Source of the DNA: UBA4582 sp047629195
GTDB taxonomy: Bacteria; Pseudomonadota; Gammaproteobacteria; Pseudomonadales; Azotimanducaceae
DNA: 64,000 nucleotides
Direction: 5' to 3'
NCBI GenBank assembly: GCA_047629195.1
Contig: JBLHWY010000002.1
Span: 51,104 to 115,103, forward strand
The translations under genes and the position numbers were made by a program. Positions 26,502 to 35,106 of the stretch are shown one piece after another. Below the pieces are notes generated by a model. That model searched no databases. It saw nothing but the letters and a program-made list of their open reading frames with translations, and was not told where the DNA came from. Each line of letters opens with the position of its first letter. Position 1 is the stretch's first letter.

Positions 26502-26729
26502 ATGACGCTCGCCGAACTATCCGCACAGATGAGCTGCCGAGTTATCGAAGCCGCTATCACAAATGGTGAAATGCAGAGTCGCCTCTACGCAATGGGATTG
26601 TATCCTGGTGTAAAAATTGACGTCCTGCGTTTTGCACCTGCGGGCGATCCTATGCAAATTCGGGTCGGTAGTACGCTGCTAAGTATCCGCAAAACTGAAG
26701 CAATGCTCATTTCTGTTGAGTCTATCTAG
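26502..26729 (+). CDS. feoA: ferrous iron transport protein FeoA
   Basis: A small SH3-like protein. The frame is open from ATG 26463 (88 residues), but a Fur box covers that start, so I prefer ATG 26502 (MTLAELSAQMS), which gives 75 residues, the length of E. coli FeoA. The conserved core GEMQSRLYAMGLYPGVKIDVL and FAPAGDPMQIRVG match FeoA. It binds or stimulates the FeoB transporter. The feoB start codon follows the TAG stop directly. No FeoC follows. Confidence 0.85.
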   Translation: MTLAELSAQMSCRVIEAAITNGEMQSRLYAMGLYPGVKIDVLRFAPAGDPMQIRVGSTLLSIRKTEAMLISVESI

Positions 26730-28883
26730 ATGTCTGATCTGACCTTCGCGCTCATTGGCAACCCAAATTGCGGTAAAACGACACTCTTTAATGCCCTCAC
26801 TGGTGCCCATCAAAAAGTGGGTAACTGGCCTGGAGTCACGGTAGAGAAAAAAACGGGGCGTTTAAATCTTGGCGACAAGACGGTCGAGCTCGTTGATTTG
26901 CCGGGAATCTATTCGATAGAACAAGAATACCTCGGTTTGGACGAGCAGGTTGCCAGAGAGTTTCTCCACAACGAATCAGTCGATGTTGTCATCAACATAC
27001 TTGATGCGACTAATCTTGAAAGAAATTTGGTGTTAACTCAGCAGGTTCTAGAGCATTCTAAGCGTGTCATTGTCGTATTGAATATGATTGACGTCGCTGA
27101 GCAGCAAGGCATCAAGATTTCAAGTGAGGAGCTTTCACGGCGTCTGGGTGTTGAAGTGATTCCCATTGTTGCTTCCCGAGGCATTGGCTTAGATGCATTA
27201 GAGCGAACTTTGGTGGATTCGTTGGTAAACGATTCTGCTGAAGCTAAGTCACGACCAGATAACGCTGCCGTGGGTGATGCCGCTGTAGCAGAAGAACCTA
27301 GCGCTAATGACAGGCTAGTTAAGAGGTATCATCGCGCTCAAGGGTTGGTTAATGGCGTAGTGGTCATGACGCCGGTAACGGACAACCTTACCGAGAAGCT
27401 CGATAAATGGGTGTTGAACAAATGGTTAGGTATCCCACTTTTCCTGGCGATGATGTATCTCATGTTTACAGTCGCTATTAATCTAGGTGCTGTATTCATT
27501 GATTTTTTTGACATTCTTTTTGGTGCTGTTTTTGTCGATGGTGTCCGCTGGCTAATGGAGCAGGCTTCATTCCCTGGATGGATGATCGTGCTTGCCGCCG
27601 ATGGTCTTGGAGGTGGGATTCAACTAGTTGCTACTTTCATTCCCGTTATTGGCTTTCTGTTTCTATGTCTGTCGGTACTTGAGAGTTCCGGCTACATGTC
27701 TCGAGCAGCCTTTGTGGTGGATCGCTTGATGAGTAAACTTGGTTTGCCAGGAAGTGCGTTCGTTCCATTGATTGTTGGCTTTGGTTGTAACGTTCCTTCA
27801 GTGATGGCAACCCGAACGCTTGGGCGCGAAAGTGACAGGCTCTTAACAATAGCCATGGCGCCTTTTATGTCCTGCGGTGCAAGATTGACGGTTTATGCAT
27901 TGTTTGCCGCAGCATTCTTCCCTGAGAATGGCCAGAATGTCGTGTTTTTCTTGTATCTGCTCGGTATTGCCATGGCTGTAATGACGGGCTTTATTTTTCG
28001 CAAAGAAATTTTTGTGGCTGAGGTGACGCCGTCCTTTCAAGAAATGCCTTCATATCATCTTCCCGTACTCAAAAATATTCTGATAACCACCTGGTTCAGG
28101 TTAAAAGCATTTGTATTTAGGGCTGGAAAGACAATTATTCTTGTAGTCATAGGCTTAAGCTTTCTTAACTCGATTAGTGTTGACGGTTCTTTTGGGCACA
28201 GCGACACAGAGGCTTCAGTGCTCTCGGTCGTTGGTAAAAAAATAACACCGATTTTTGCACCAATCGGTTTAACGGAAGACAATTGGGCAGCGACAGTTGG
28301 CCTCTTCACTGGACTTTTTGCTAAGGAAGCTGTTGTCGGTACATTAGACGCGCTCTATGCAAATCAAGCAGATTCTAAATCAGATGATGCTCCTGATCTG
28401 GCTGGAGCAGTTTCTGAAGCATTCGGGTCAGTCGTGAGTAATGGCGTAGATCTGATAGACGGTCTGGGTGATCCGCTAGGTATTTCTATCGGTGACATGA
28501 CTGATTCTGGAGCCGTCGCAGAAAGTCAGGGCGTTAGTGAATCGACCCTCACAAATATGTCGACATTATTCGTGAGCCCCTTCTCGGCATTTTGTTACCT
28601 CGTTTTTATCTTGTTATACGCGCCCTGTGTTGCGGTTCTGGGGGCTGTGACAAAAGAAGCTGGGTGGCGTTGGACCGCGCTTGTTTTTAGTTGGACGACA
28701 GGTTTAGCCTACGTGACTGCAACCTGCCTTTATCAAGTGGGTACATTCATGGAACACCCTGTATTTTCTGGCATTTGGCTTCTGGTATGTTCCATCGTGT
28801 CATTCCTGACAGTTCAGAACCTCAAGCATATTGGCAAAAGATCCTTGCCAACTAACTTAATACCCAGCGTTTCAGTTCAATAA
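26730..28883 (+). CDS. feoB: ferrous iron transporter FeoB
   Basis: A 717-residue inner-membrane Fe(II) transporter. The N-terminal G-domain has GNPNCGKTTLFNALTG (G1, about 9-24), the switch VGNWPGVTVEKK, DLPG (G3), LNMID (G4, NxxD) and the GDP-dissociation-inhibitor region; then two Gate repeats: GFGCNVPSVMATRTL with the key cysteine, and GLFTGLFAKEAVVGTLDALY. About eight to ten membrane spans follow residue 230. It imports Fe2+ under low oxygen or low pH. Translation is coupled to feoA. Remnants of an ArsR/SRPBCC pair lie where feoC might be. Confidence 0.95.
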   Translation: MSDLTFALIGNPNCGKTTLFNALTGAHQKVGNWPGVTVEKKTGRLNLGDKTVELVDLPGIYSIEQEYLGLDEQVAREFLHNESVDVVINILDATNLERNLVLTQQVLEHSKRVIVVLNMIDVAEQQGIKISSEELSRRLGVEVIPIVASRGIGLDALERTLVDSLVNDSAEAKSRPDNAAVGDAAVAEEPSANDRLVKRYHRAQGLVNGVVVMTPVTDNLTEKLDKWVLNKWLGIPLFLAMMYLMFTVAINLGAVFIDFFDILFGAVFVDGVRWLMEQASFPGWMIVLAADGLGGGIQLVATFIPVIGFLFLCLSVLESSGYMSRAAFVVDRLMSKLGLPGSAFVPLIVGFGCNVPSVMATRTLGRESDRLLTIAMAPFMSCGARLTVYALFAAAFFPENGQNVVFFLYLLGIAMAVMTGFIFRKEIFVAEVTPSFQEMPSYHLPVLKNILITTWFRLKAFVFRAGKTIILVVIGLSFLNSISVDGSFGHSDTEASVLSVVGKKITPIFAPIGLTEDNWAATVGLFTGLFAKEAVVGTLDALYANQADSKSDDAPDLAGAVSEAFGSVVSNGVDLIDGLGDPLGISIGDMTDSGAVAESQGVSESTLTNMSTLFVSPFSAFCYLVFILLYAPCVAVLGAVTKEAGWRWTALVFSWTTGLAYVTATCLYQVGTFMEHPVFSGIWLLVCSIVSFLTVQNLKHIGKRSLPTNLIPSVSVQ

Positions 28884-28969
28884 ACTCTTCTGATCGATCG
28901 TCCAAGCGCTACCGCAGGTTCTCAAAGATGCAGGCCTAATTAGCAGAAAGGAGGCAAGACCGGCATAGG

Positions 28970-29107
28970 ATGTATAAAGTGACTGCCGAGCAACTTGACC
29001 CTATCCAGGTGTGGCTTCAGCAGTTTTAAAAGCATTGCAATCAGCAGTTCGGTCAACTCGACGTTGATTTGCCTGAGATTCAGGCAAAGAGGGATCATGA
29101 TGAATAG
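28970..29107 (+). pseudogene. remnant of an ArsR-type regulator C-terminus
   Basis: An open frame with one internal TAA (29027-29029) reads YKVTAEQLDPIQVWLQQF, stop, KHCNQQFGQLDVDL. This matches the C-terminal tail pattern of ArsR regulators that partner SRPBCC proteins (LxPLxxVxxWLxxYxxFWxxxxxxLxxYL). The helix-turn-helix part is absent; feoB ends only 87 bases upstream. It looks like a 5'-deleted and stop-containing leftover. Confidence 0.45.
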
Positions 29108-29184
29108 TAAAATAACTCTAAAACCTTCTGTCCTGAAGCGTCCCCAATACAGCTTTTTTAAGGTTTCAAGCAGCAAAGTGTTGT

Positions 29185-29499
29185 TTGAATGCAGATATCG
29201 ATGCAGGCAGTTCTGCACTACATAGGGTGACGATGCCAAACACCATTGTTTTTACCCGGTATGAATCTAATGAGGGTGGCGATGTTTTAGTGCCAAGAAT
29301 GCCTAACTGGCCAAAGGAAATCAGAGCTTCCATTGCGCTTAGTGAGTCAGGTGGCACCGACATGCAGTTTGTCTGGCGGCCAGTAGACCCAACGGTGGAA
29401 AAGGCACTAGGCTGGGAAGCTTCCCGTTCGCAACATCGTAATGGTTGGGTTAGTAGAGTCGATATGCTGGTGAAATATCTCTCAGAATTATCTCTCTGA
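29185..29499 (+). pseudogene. 5'-truncated SRPBCC (AHSA1-type) protein
   Basis: The frame from about 29233 reads MPNTIVFTRYESNEGGDVLVP, then MPNWPKEIRASIALSESGG, and ends HRNGWVSRVDMLVKYLSE. These are the last strands and the C-terminal helix of AHSA1-type SRPBCC proteins (typical pattern: ...LVFT...PxWPxE...T...GW...LxxYL). The N-terminal half with the RxFxAPxxxVFxAxxD motif is missing, although a short frame just upstream (ATG 29098) might be its debris. The order ArsR then SRPBCC is a common operon, supporting joint decay. Confidence 0.55.
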
Positions 29500-29771
29500 G
29501 CTCTTTCTCAGAGTGCGCCATCAGGGTTCTCTATCAGAGTGAAAAGCCGAATTGGGGTTGCGTTTTATTGGTGTTGCGTTCTGCCCGTTCTTCTTCCTTT
29601 GCTCTCCTCCGTATAATTTTTGTCCGTCATCGGGTAACATTGCCGGTCGGTGAAATTTAGGCTTTTTCCATTAAGTTACTTTTTATTCCTGCGGCTACCT
29701 ATCTGAGAGCTCTTAGGTACCATGCACTGGCAAACTGACTATTTCAGGTATTAATTTACAGAGAGATATGG

Positions 29772-30875
29772 ATGGATATTAGAACCAGACTCGCGTTATC
29801 GCTTGTCTCTGTTTGCTTGCTGAGTATGGCATTGCTTGGCGCTTTTGCTTACTACACCGCTGAAGGTTTGTTGCAGGATACTACTATACGGCAACTCGAT
29901 GCATTGGCAGAAGGGAAGAAACGAGATCTAATAAAAGTGCAGGAAGGTTGGCACGATCGTGTTGAATTGATGAAGCAGCGTGTGATCTCGTTCTCGCAGA
30001 GAGGGGTTCCCACCTCCGATAACAAGCTCACTAATGACCTGAACCAGATTCTGGCGGCAGTTGAAAATGTTAGTGCTCTCCGAGTGTTGGACGGATTGGG
30101 TCAAACGGTTGGCAAGGCAGGTTTGTTCCCTGAAGGCTACATATCACCAAAAACGACTAGTCCTGAACGGGTTAAATATCTGGGCACCTTCTTTAGCAAT
30201 GAAACCGGAATCCAAGTTGTCTACTCGACTGATCTAGTCATAGCTCCTTGGGGTTCTGTGATGATGGAAGTGGTCGTTAATGCCAAAGCGCTCCAATCTG
30301 TTACAAACGATTACACCGGGCTTGGTGAGACCGGTGAGTCAATGATCATCAAGTCAGAAGACGACAAGACCATCCTTGTTCTCAATGAAGTACGACATGT
30401 CATTGACGAAAAGCCCTCTATGCACATCCCCAAGAGCGATGCCTCCGATTTTATGACACAAACTCTCGCGCAGACGCCGGGAATATTTATTGAAGGGGCT
30501 TATGACTATCGAGGAACAGAGGTTTGGGTTGCCACCAGATTCCTGGAAAATCTAGGCTGGGGCATTATCGTCAAGGTAGATGCTGAAGAGGAAAGAAAGC
30601 GTTCCGTTCAACTACGTAGTTCGATGATGGATATTGGTATTGCGTTGTCTGCATTTGCAATCATCGGTGGTACTTTATTGGGACTCTACCTTGCTCGACC
30701 TATTCATAACCTTGCGGAGCTAGTGCAGCGAATCCGTTTAGGAGAAAGCGATTTGCGGGCAGAAGTTATTGGCGATGATGAAATTGCATATCTATCAGAG
30801 TCTTTGAACGAGCTGCTAGACCATGTGCAAGAGAAAGATCAAGTAGACTCTAAGCAATCAGAGCAATCCGAATAA
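29772..30875 (+). CDS. membrane sensor protein: dCache-type extracytoplasmic domain plus HAMP, no output domain
   Basis: A 367-residue protein with a transmembrane helix at about 7-30, an extracytoplasmic domain of about 240 residues resembling double Cache folds (ETGIQVVYSTDLV, GLGETGESMIIKSEDDK, TEVWVATRFLENLGWGIIVKVDAEE), a second helix near 280-300 and a HAMP domain (ARPIHNLAELVQRIRLGESDLRAEV and DEIAYLSESLNELLDHV, about 303-355). It ends there: no kinase, GGDEF or methyl-accepting part follows. The cation-exchanger gene starts one base after its stop, so it may sense an ion or ligand for that transporter or signal through a partner. Confidence 0.85.
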   Translation: MDIRTRLALSLVSVCLLSMALLGAFAYYTAEGLLQDTTIRQLDALAEGKKRDLIKVQEGWHDRVELMKQRVISFSQRGVPTSDNKLTNDLNQILAAVENVSALRVLDGLGQTVGKAGLFPEGYISPKTTSPERVKYLGTFFSNETGIQVVYSTDLVIAPWGSVMMEVVVNAKALQSVTNDYTGLGETGESMIIKSEDDKTILVLNEVRHVIDEKPSMHIPKSDASDFMTQTLAQTPGIFIEGAYDYRGTEVWVATRFLENLGWGIIVKVDAEEERKRSVQLRSSMMDIGIALSAFAIIGGTLLGLYLARPIHNLAELVQRIRLGESDLRAEVIGDDEIAYLSESLNELLDHVQEKDQVDSKQSEQSE

Positions 30876-30876
30876 G

Positions 30877-31827
30877 ATGATGAATGAATCGCTTGATTTT
30901 TTAAAACTGTTTGGTGGTTTTGTTTATTTGCTAATGGGCGGTGACTTATTAGTTCGCGGTGCACTTGGTCTTGCTCGTGAGAGTAATGTTCCGCCAATGA
31001 TTGTTGGTCTTACCGTTGTTGCGATGGGAACTTCTGCACCAGAACTCATGGTTTCAACAATGTCTGCATTGTCAGGTTTCCCCGGTATTGCAATTGGTAA
31101 TGTTGTAGGAAGTAATATTGCTAACGTGTTACTCGTCTTGGGTGTGCCAGTGCTTATCCATCCGATAGTCTGTGACCAAGAGGGCCTTGCGAAGCAAACA
31201 AGCTTACTCGTGGCTGTATCGGTGATGTTTGTGCTGATGTGTGCCTTCGGTAGCATCACATTTCTTGGTGGTGTGTTACTGGTGTTCCTCTTGGTTGTTT
31301 TTCTTGTACTTGCAACTCGCGGCACGGCATTGCTGCCGATGGATGATGCCGAAGAAGAGTTAGAACGAGTACTGGGTTTACCGAGTTACAAAAGTACGAT
31401 TATTTTGTTCATTGGACTTGGTGTCTTAATGTTACCGCTTGGAGCCGATCTGGTTGTAGAGGGTGCTGCAGGGCTAGCGTCAGGCTGGGGGGTTTCCGAG
31501 GCTGTCATTGGGCTGAGTCTTATTGCGCTAGGTACATCGCTGCCCGAATTGAGCACTACGGTGATTGCGGCTCTGCATAAGAGCTCTGATGTCGCCATTG
31601 GTAATGTCATCGGTAGTAATATGTTCAATATACTCGCTATATTGGGTATTACTGCGCTACTAACTGATATTCCGGTGGATCCCATGTTCCTTCGATATGA
31701 TCTCTGGGTGATGCTTGGCTGCACAGTGATGCTTTGGTTATTCATTCTCACGAAAACACCAATTCGGAAGATCACTGGTATGTTTTTCTTGGCAGGTTAT
31801 CTTAGCTATATGTACTCAATTTATTAG
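30877..31827 (+). CDS. YrbG-like Ca2+(Na+)/H+ exchanger, CaCA superfamily
   Basis: A 316-residue inner-membrane antiporter with ten predicted spans in two inverted repeats. Each repeat carries the alpha signature: GLTVVAMGTSAPELMVS then GNVVGSNIANVLLVLG in the first half, and GLSLIALGTSLPELSTT then GNVIGSNMFNILAILG in the second. The conserved glutamates and serines bind the cation. Two ATGs begin one base after the Cache-HAMP stop. A bidirectional terminator follows the stop at once. Confidence 0.93.
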   Translation: MMNESLDFLKLFGGFVYLLMGGDLLVRGALGLARESNVPPMIVGLTVVAMGTSAPELMVSTMSALSGFPGIAIGNVVGSNIANVLLVLGVPVLIHPIVCDQEGLAKQTSLLVAVSVMFVLMCAFGSITFLGGVLLVFLLVVFLVLATRGTALLPMDDAEEELERVLGLPSYKSTIILFIGLGVLMLPLGADLVVEGAAGLASGWGVSEAVIGLSLIALGTSLPELSTTVIAALHKSSDVAIGNVIGSNMFNILAILGITALLTDIPVDPMFLRYDLWVMLGCTVMLWLFILTKTPIRKITGMFFLAGYLSYMYSIY

Positions 31828-31863
31828 CCAAAAAAAGCCCCGAATCTCGGGGCTTTTTTTTGG
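31828..31863. terminator. bidirectional intrinsic terminator
   Basis: A-tract, GCCCCGA, loop ATC, TCGGGGC, T-tract: a seven-base GC-rich stem flanked by seven A and eight T residues. It lies between the 3' ends of the forward exchanger gene and the reverse btuB gene and can end transcripts from both. Confidence 0.93.
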
Positions 31864-31874
31864 AACCTTTACCG

Positions 31875-33827
31875 TCAGAAACTTACGTTGACGCCTAAGT
31901 GGCCGCCAAATCCTGGTGCACTATACCCGAAGACTTCTTCATAATTTTCATCAAGCAAGTTCTCGAGTCTCGCATTTAGCTGAACCGTGTCATTGATTTG
32001 ATAGAGATATGAGAGTGTGACAAGTGTGTAAGCATCCAGTGTGACAACTTCTCTGGGAGTAGGGAAGGGAGGAAAAAAATCGTCTAACTGCTCGCCGTTA
32101 TAACTCACATTTAGATTAAGGTTAGATAAGCCCATATTATAATTGGCGTTGATAGAGCCAATATTACTAGGGCGCCTAACTTCCTCACGCTGTCCGCCTG
32201 CGTTTAAATCTTCTGTTGCATCTAACCATGTATAGTTTGCCTGCAGGTCTAGATTATCGGATACCTGCCATGTCAGAGATAACTCCAAGCCCTCTCGATT
32301 AGATTCTCCTTGCTGATTGGCTGCAGTAAATTGAGACGTGATGGGATCAAAAACAAAGCCATTAATCTCGTCATCAAGCGTAGCGTTAAACCATGAACCG
32401 GATAGCTCGATGTTTTCCATCACTTGGGTCCGTAAACCAAGTTCCCAGCTAAATGAGTGCTCAGGTTTGAGGTCAGGGTTACCCTGGAAGTTTGTGAAGA
32501 AGCCGAATCTTTCACTGAATGTTGGGTTAGTGTTCGCCTCGCCCATCGAACCAAATAGGGTTGTTTTGTCCCCTGCGTGCCAAGCCGCTGTTATTCTCCA
32601 GCTAACGGCATTGTCAAAATCACTGTTGTTATCCAGTCGTGCGCCGGCTGAAATATCAACCTTTTCCCCGTTGAACCGATATTCTGATGCAACACTCACC
32701 GTGTCTATCTTTTCGTCACGATTCGGATCACCGAATGTATCATCCCCTCTTTGAGTAAAATCTTCTTTCTCAAGTTCAGCGATTAGAGAGACGGTATGTG
32801 CTGATAAAAAGATGTCCGTTTGCGTCCTCAAGCTAGACATTTGACCCTTTGTTACATCGTTTACAGGGCTGGATGTATAATTCTCGTTGTCGGTTTCGGT
32901 TCTAGTTGCGATAAATTTCTGAGAAACGCGGCCATCAAGCAACGTAAAACCCAAGTTTGCACTGAGGTATTTCTGCTCTGAGTCAGTTTTGGAATCCGCA
33001 TCTGTAGGTAAGCCGGTGGTAAAGAAGTCTGTATCGTCAAATTCTGTTTCAGAATTGGTTTGGCGGTAACTTAAACCGACTGATGCAAAATCGGCAAATA
33101 TTGTCGAGCCGGAAAGACTGACGGTAGTGTTTTTATAACCATCTGTTTCATCGCCCTGGCGAGAGATATTGGTGCCATCAGTGTTTACGCCATTGAGGCC
33201 AACCTTAAACTGACTGTCACCTCGACCATTAGCGATATTCAAACCCCATTGATTCGAGTCAAATGAGCCTAATTCGATATTTGCATTAAAAACTTTCTCT
33301 TGGGCTCTGTCTTGCGTGCTGTTCTCGGAACGACCTAGGTTGTTGTTCCGTGTAGTGATGACATTCACCACGCCTGCCAGTGCGTCCGCTCCCCATAGAG
33401 CGCTCTGCGGGCCTCGGATGATTTCAATCTGTTCTATGCCTTGCGACATTAGATGGGCGAAGTTGAACTGGCCACCCTGGGCAATATCATTTGCTCTAAC
33501 GCCGTCGATGAGAACCAATACATGATTCGCTTCTGAACCCCTGACGCGGAGTTGGGTGATTGCGCCTCTCGATCCCTGTTGATTAACTGAAAATCCAGGT
33601 ACATTTCGTAGAAGATCCGAGATGTTCGAGACGTTACGCCGTTGGATTTCTTCCTTCGTGATAATGGTAATGGCACTTGCGGTATCCCTAATAGACACCG
33701 GCGTATGAGAAGCTGTAACTGTAATTGATTCCAGGTCGCTATTAGTCGAAAAAGGGGTTTGCGCCCCAAAGACGTGTGCCGAACTGCACAATAGGATTGG
33801 TATTGTTAAATGTGTGATTTTATTCAT
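31875..33827 (-). CDS. btuB: TonB-dependent vitamin B12 receptor BtuB
   Basis: A 650-residue outer-membrane receptor. Signal peptide at 1-21, TonB box ESITVTAS at 33-40, plug domain with RNVSNISDLLRNVPGFSV, RVRGSEANHVLVLIDGVRAND and QIEIIRGPQSALWGADALAGVVNVIT, then a 22-strand type barrel ending GFGGHLGVNVSF with the terminal phenylalanine. A cobalamin riboswitch in its leader confirms the ligand. GGAGG lies five to six bases before the ATG. No other cobalamin genes are in the window, so the inner-membrane part is encoded elsewhere. Confidence 0.95.
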   Translation of the reverse strand: MNKITHLTIPILLCSSAHVFGAQTPFSTNSDLESITVTASHTPVSIRDTASAITIITKEEIQRRNVSNISDLLRNVPGFSVNQQGSRGAITQLRVRGSEANHVLVLIDGVRANDIAQGGQFNFAHLMSQGIEQIEIIRGPQSALWGADALAGVVNVITTRNNNLGRSENSTQDRAQEKVFNANIELGSFDSNQWGLNIANGRGDSQFKVGLNGVNTDGTNISRQGDETDGYKNTTVSLSGSTIFADFASVGLSYRQTNSETEFDDTDFFTTGLPTDADSKTDSEQKYLSANLGFTLLDGRVSQKFIATRTETDNENYTSSPVNDVTKGQMSSLRTQTDIFLSAHTVSLIAELEKEDFTQRGDDTFGDPNRDEKIDTVSVASEYRFNGEKVDISAGARLDNNSDFDNAVSWRITAAWHAGDKTTLFGSMGEANTNPTFSERFGFFTNFQGNPDLKPEHSFSWELGLRTQVMENIELSGSWFNATLDDEINGFVFDPITSQFTAANQQGESNREGLELSLTWQVSDNLDLQANYTWLDATEDLNAGGQREEVRRPSNIGSINANYNMGLSNLNLNVSYNGEQLDDFFPPFPTPREVVTLDAYTLVTLSYLYQINDTVQLNARLENLLDENYEEVFGYSAPGFGGHLGVNVSF

Positions 33828-33959
33828 TTATCCTCCGCACTCCACCCGAGTGGTAATGTTTGATTTACGGTGGGTACAGGATAAACAGAACGAGCTCGCA
33901 GAAGATTGCCGACATCGCTATGTCTACAACCGCCCGCCGCGATGTGTAAGTCATTTAAA

Positions 33960-34200
33960 GTAGCGAGGCCGGTCTCCGGGCTCACGAGTGAAGAAGTTCT
34001 TCTATGTACTTACCTTCCCATACGTTAAGTACAGTGGCTATAAAAAAGTACAATAATCTCGATTACCGTTGCGGGGGCAGCGTCAGAATCAGCTCAAAAC
34101 AACCAAGGATATGCATTGTTTGCTTTACTAACTTCCCGTTTAATCCTCATTTAGTTGAGATCTTGATCTCAAAAAAACTCGAGGACACCTTCTACTGGGG
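33960..34200 (-). promoter_or_regulatory. cobalamin (AdoCbl) riboswitch of btuB
   Basis: Read on the reverse strand: AGGTGTCCTCGAG near 34190, paired later by ATGAGGATTAAACGGGAA; then GACGCTGCCCCCGCAACGG, AGCCACTGT, and finally the B12 box GAGCCCGGAGACCGGCCTCG at 33963-33985. Order and spacing fit the cobalamin riboswitch. The expression platform spans the next 130 bases to the GGAGG Shine-Dalgarno of btuB. It should lower BtuB synthesis when cobalamin is plentiful. Confidence 0.93.
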
Positions 34201-34257
34201 CAGCATCATAGGTGGGCAATTGCGGTGGGTCAACGTAGAATCACATCAATTTGTTAA

Positions 34258-35106
34258 TTGGCTCTTAAATGGGCTGGTTTTGGTAAACGTATGTTAAAGC
34301 TAGTTTTGTTATGGACACTCTGTCTATTCTTAATGCCGGTTCTTGTTATTCAAGGTCTATGGACGCGTAAACGAGGCCTAAAGTTGCCTGAAGCAGCGCA
34401 CCCTGATCGGGGTAGCTATGGCGACAGAATTCCTGTTGTTTCTATCCTTGGGATTGGTGATTCAGTCATTGCAGGTGTCGGTGTTAATAGCCTTGAGGAC
34501 GCTTTGACCGCTCAAATCGCAAAATCCACTTCTGAGCGAACTGGGCATCAGGTAAATTGGTGTGTCCAAGGCAGCAATGGTGATCGGGTGGGTGATCTGC
34601 TTGCTAAGTACGAACGGACTGTGCTCAGCGTTGGCTCTGGGCCACTTTTCTCTGAATCAGGAGAATTACTCGAGTCAGAAGCTGCCTTAGATATCCGGCC
34701 TGATTATGTCATCGTCTCGATTGGCGTTAATGATGTTTCTCATCTTACTTCATTGACCCGATGGCATTATGAAGTTACCCAATTAATTGCAGAATTGAGG
34801 GAGCAGTTTGGGGTACCTATTTTGTTCCTGGGCATTCCTCCTATGGGTAAATTTCCAGCACTTCCGCAGCCACTAAAGTTTGCACTTGGTATTAGAGCCG
34901 CGATGCTTGACCAAACCATACAGCGAGCGGCGGAACTGCTATCTGATATATATTGGCTCGATACTGACGAGTTCTTTAATCAGAGTCACATGGCATCAGA
35001 TGGTTATCATCCATCAGTGTCTGGATGTCAGATGCTCGGTGAAAAAATAGCAGGAAAAATTTTGGAATTAGAATCAACTCGGGTAGCGAAGGGAGATGGA
35101 GAATAA
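34258..35106 (+). CDS. SGNH/GDSL-type hydrolase, membrane-anchored
   Basis: A 282-residue protein from a TTG at 34258; an ATG at 34291 (MLKLVLLWTL) is an alternative and would start directly with the signal anchor. After the hydrophobic segment (about 12-31) come ILGIGDSVIAGVG (block I with the nucleophile serine near 69), GSNGDRVGD (block II), SIGVNDVS (block III asparagine) and SDGYHPSVSG (block V, Asp and His). It probably removes an ester group in the periplasm. Its stop overlaps the M81 gene start by one base. Confidence 0.87.
   Translation: MALKWAGFGKRMLKLVLLWTLCLFLMPVLVIQGLWTRKRGLKLPEAAHPDRGSYGDRIPVVSILGIGDSVIAGVGVNSLEDALTAQIAKSTSERTGHQVNWCVQGSNGDRVGDLLAKYERTVLSVGSGPLFSESGELLESEAALDIRPDYVIVSIGVNDVSHLTSLTRWHYEVTQLIAELREQFGVPILFLGIPPMGKFPALPQPLKFALGIRAAMLDQTIQRAAELLSDIYWLDTDEFFNQSHMASDGYHPSVSGCQMLGEKIAGKILELESTRVAKGDGE

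Noticed and set aside
28940..29239. A 99-codon reverse frame downstream of feoB
   Set aside because: It overlaps the ArsR/SRPBCC remnants on the other strand, shows no domain, and its composition is not protein-like.
29500..29771. A riboswitch or RNA gene upstream of the Cache-HAMP gene
   Set aside because: I looked for GEMM and other known aptamer motifs and saw no convincing match.
34004..34297. A 97-codon forward open frame upstream of the SGNH hydrolase
   Set aside because: It is the opposite strand of the cobalamin riboswitch of btuB, has no domain, and overlaps the hydrolase start.
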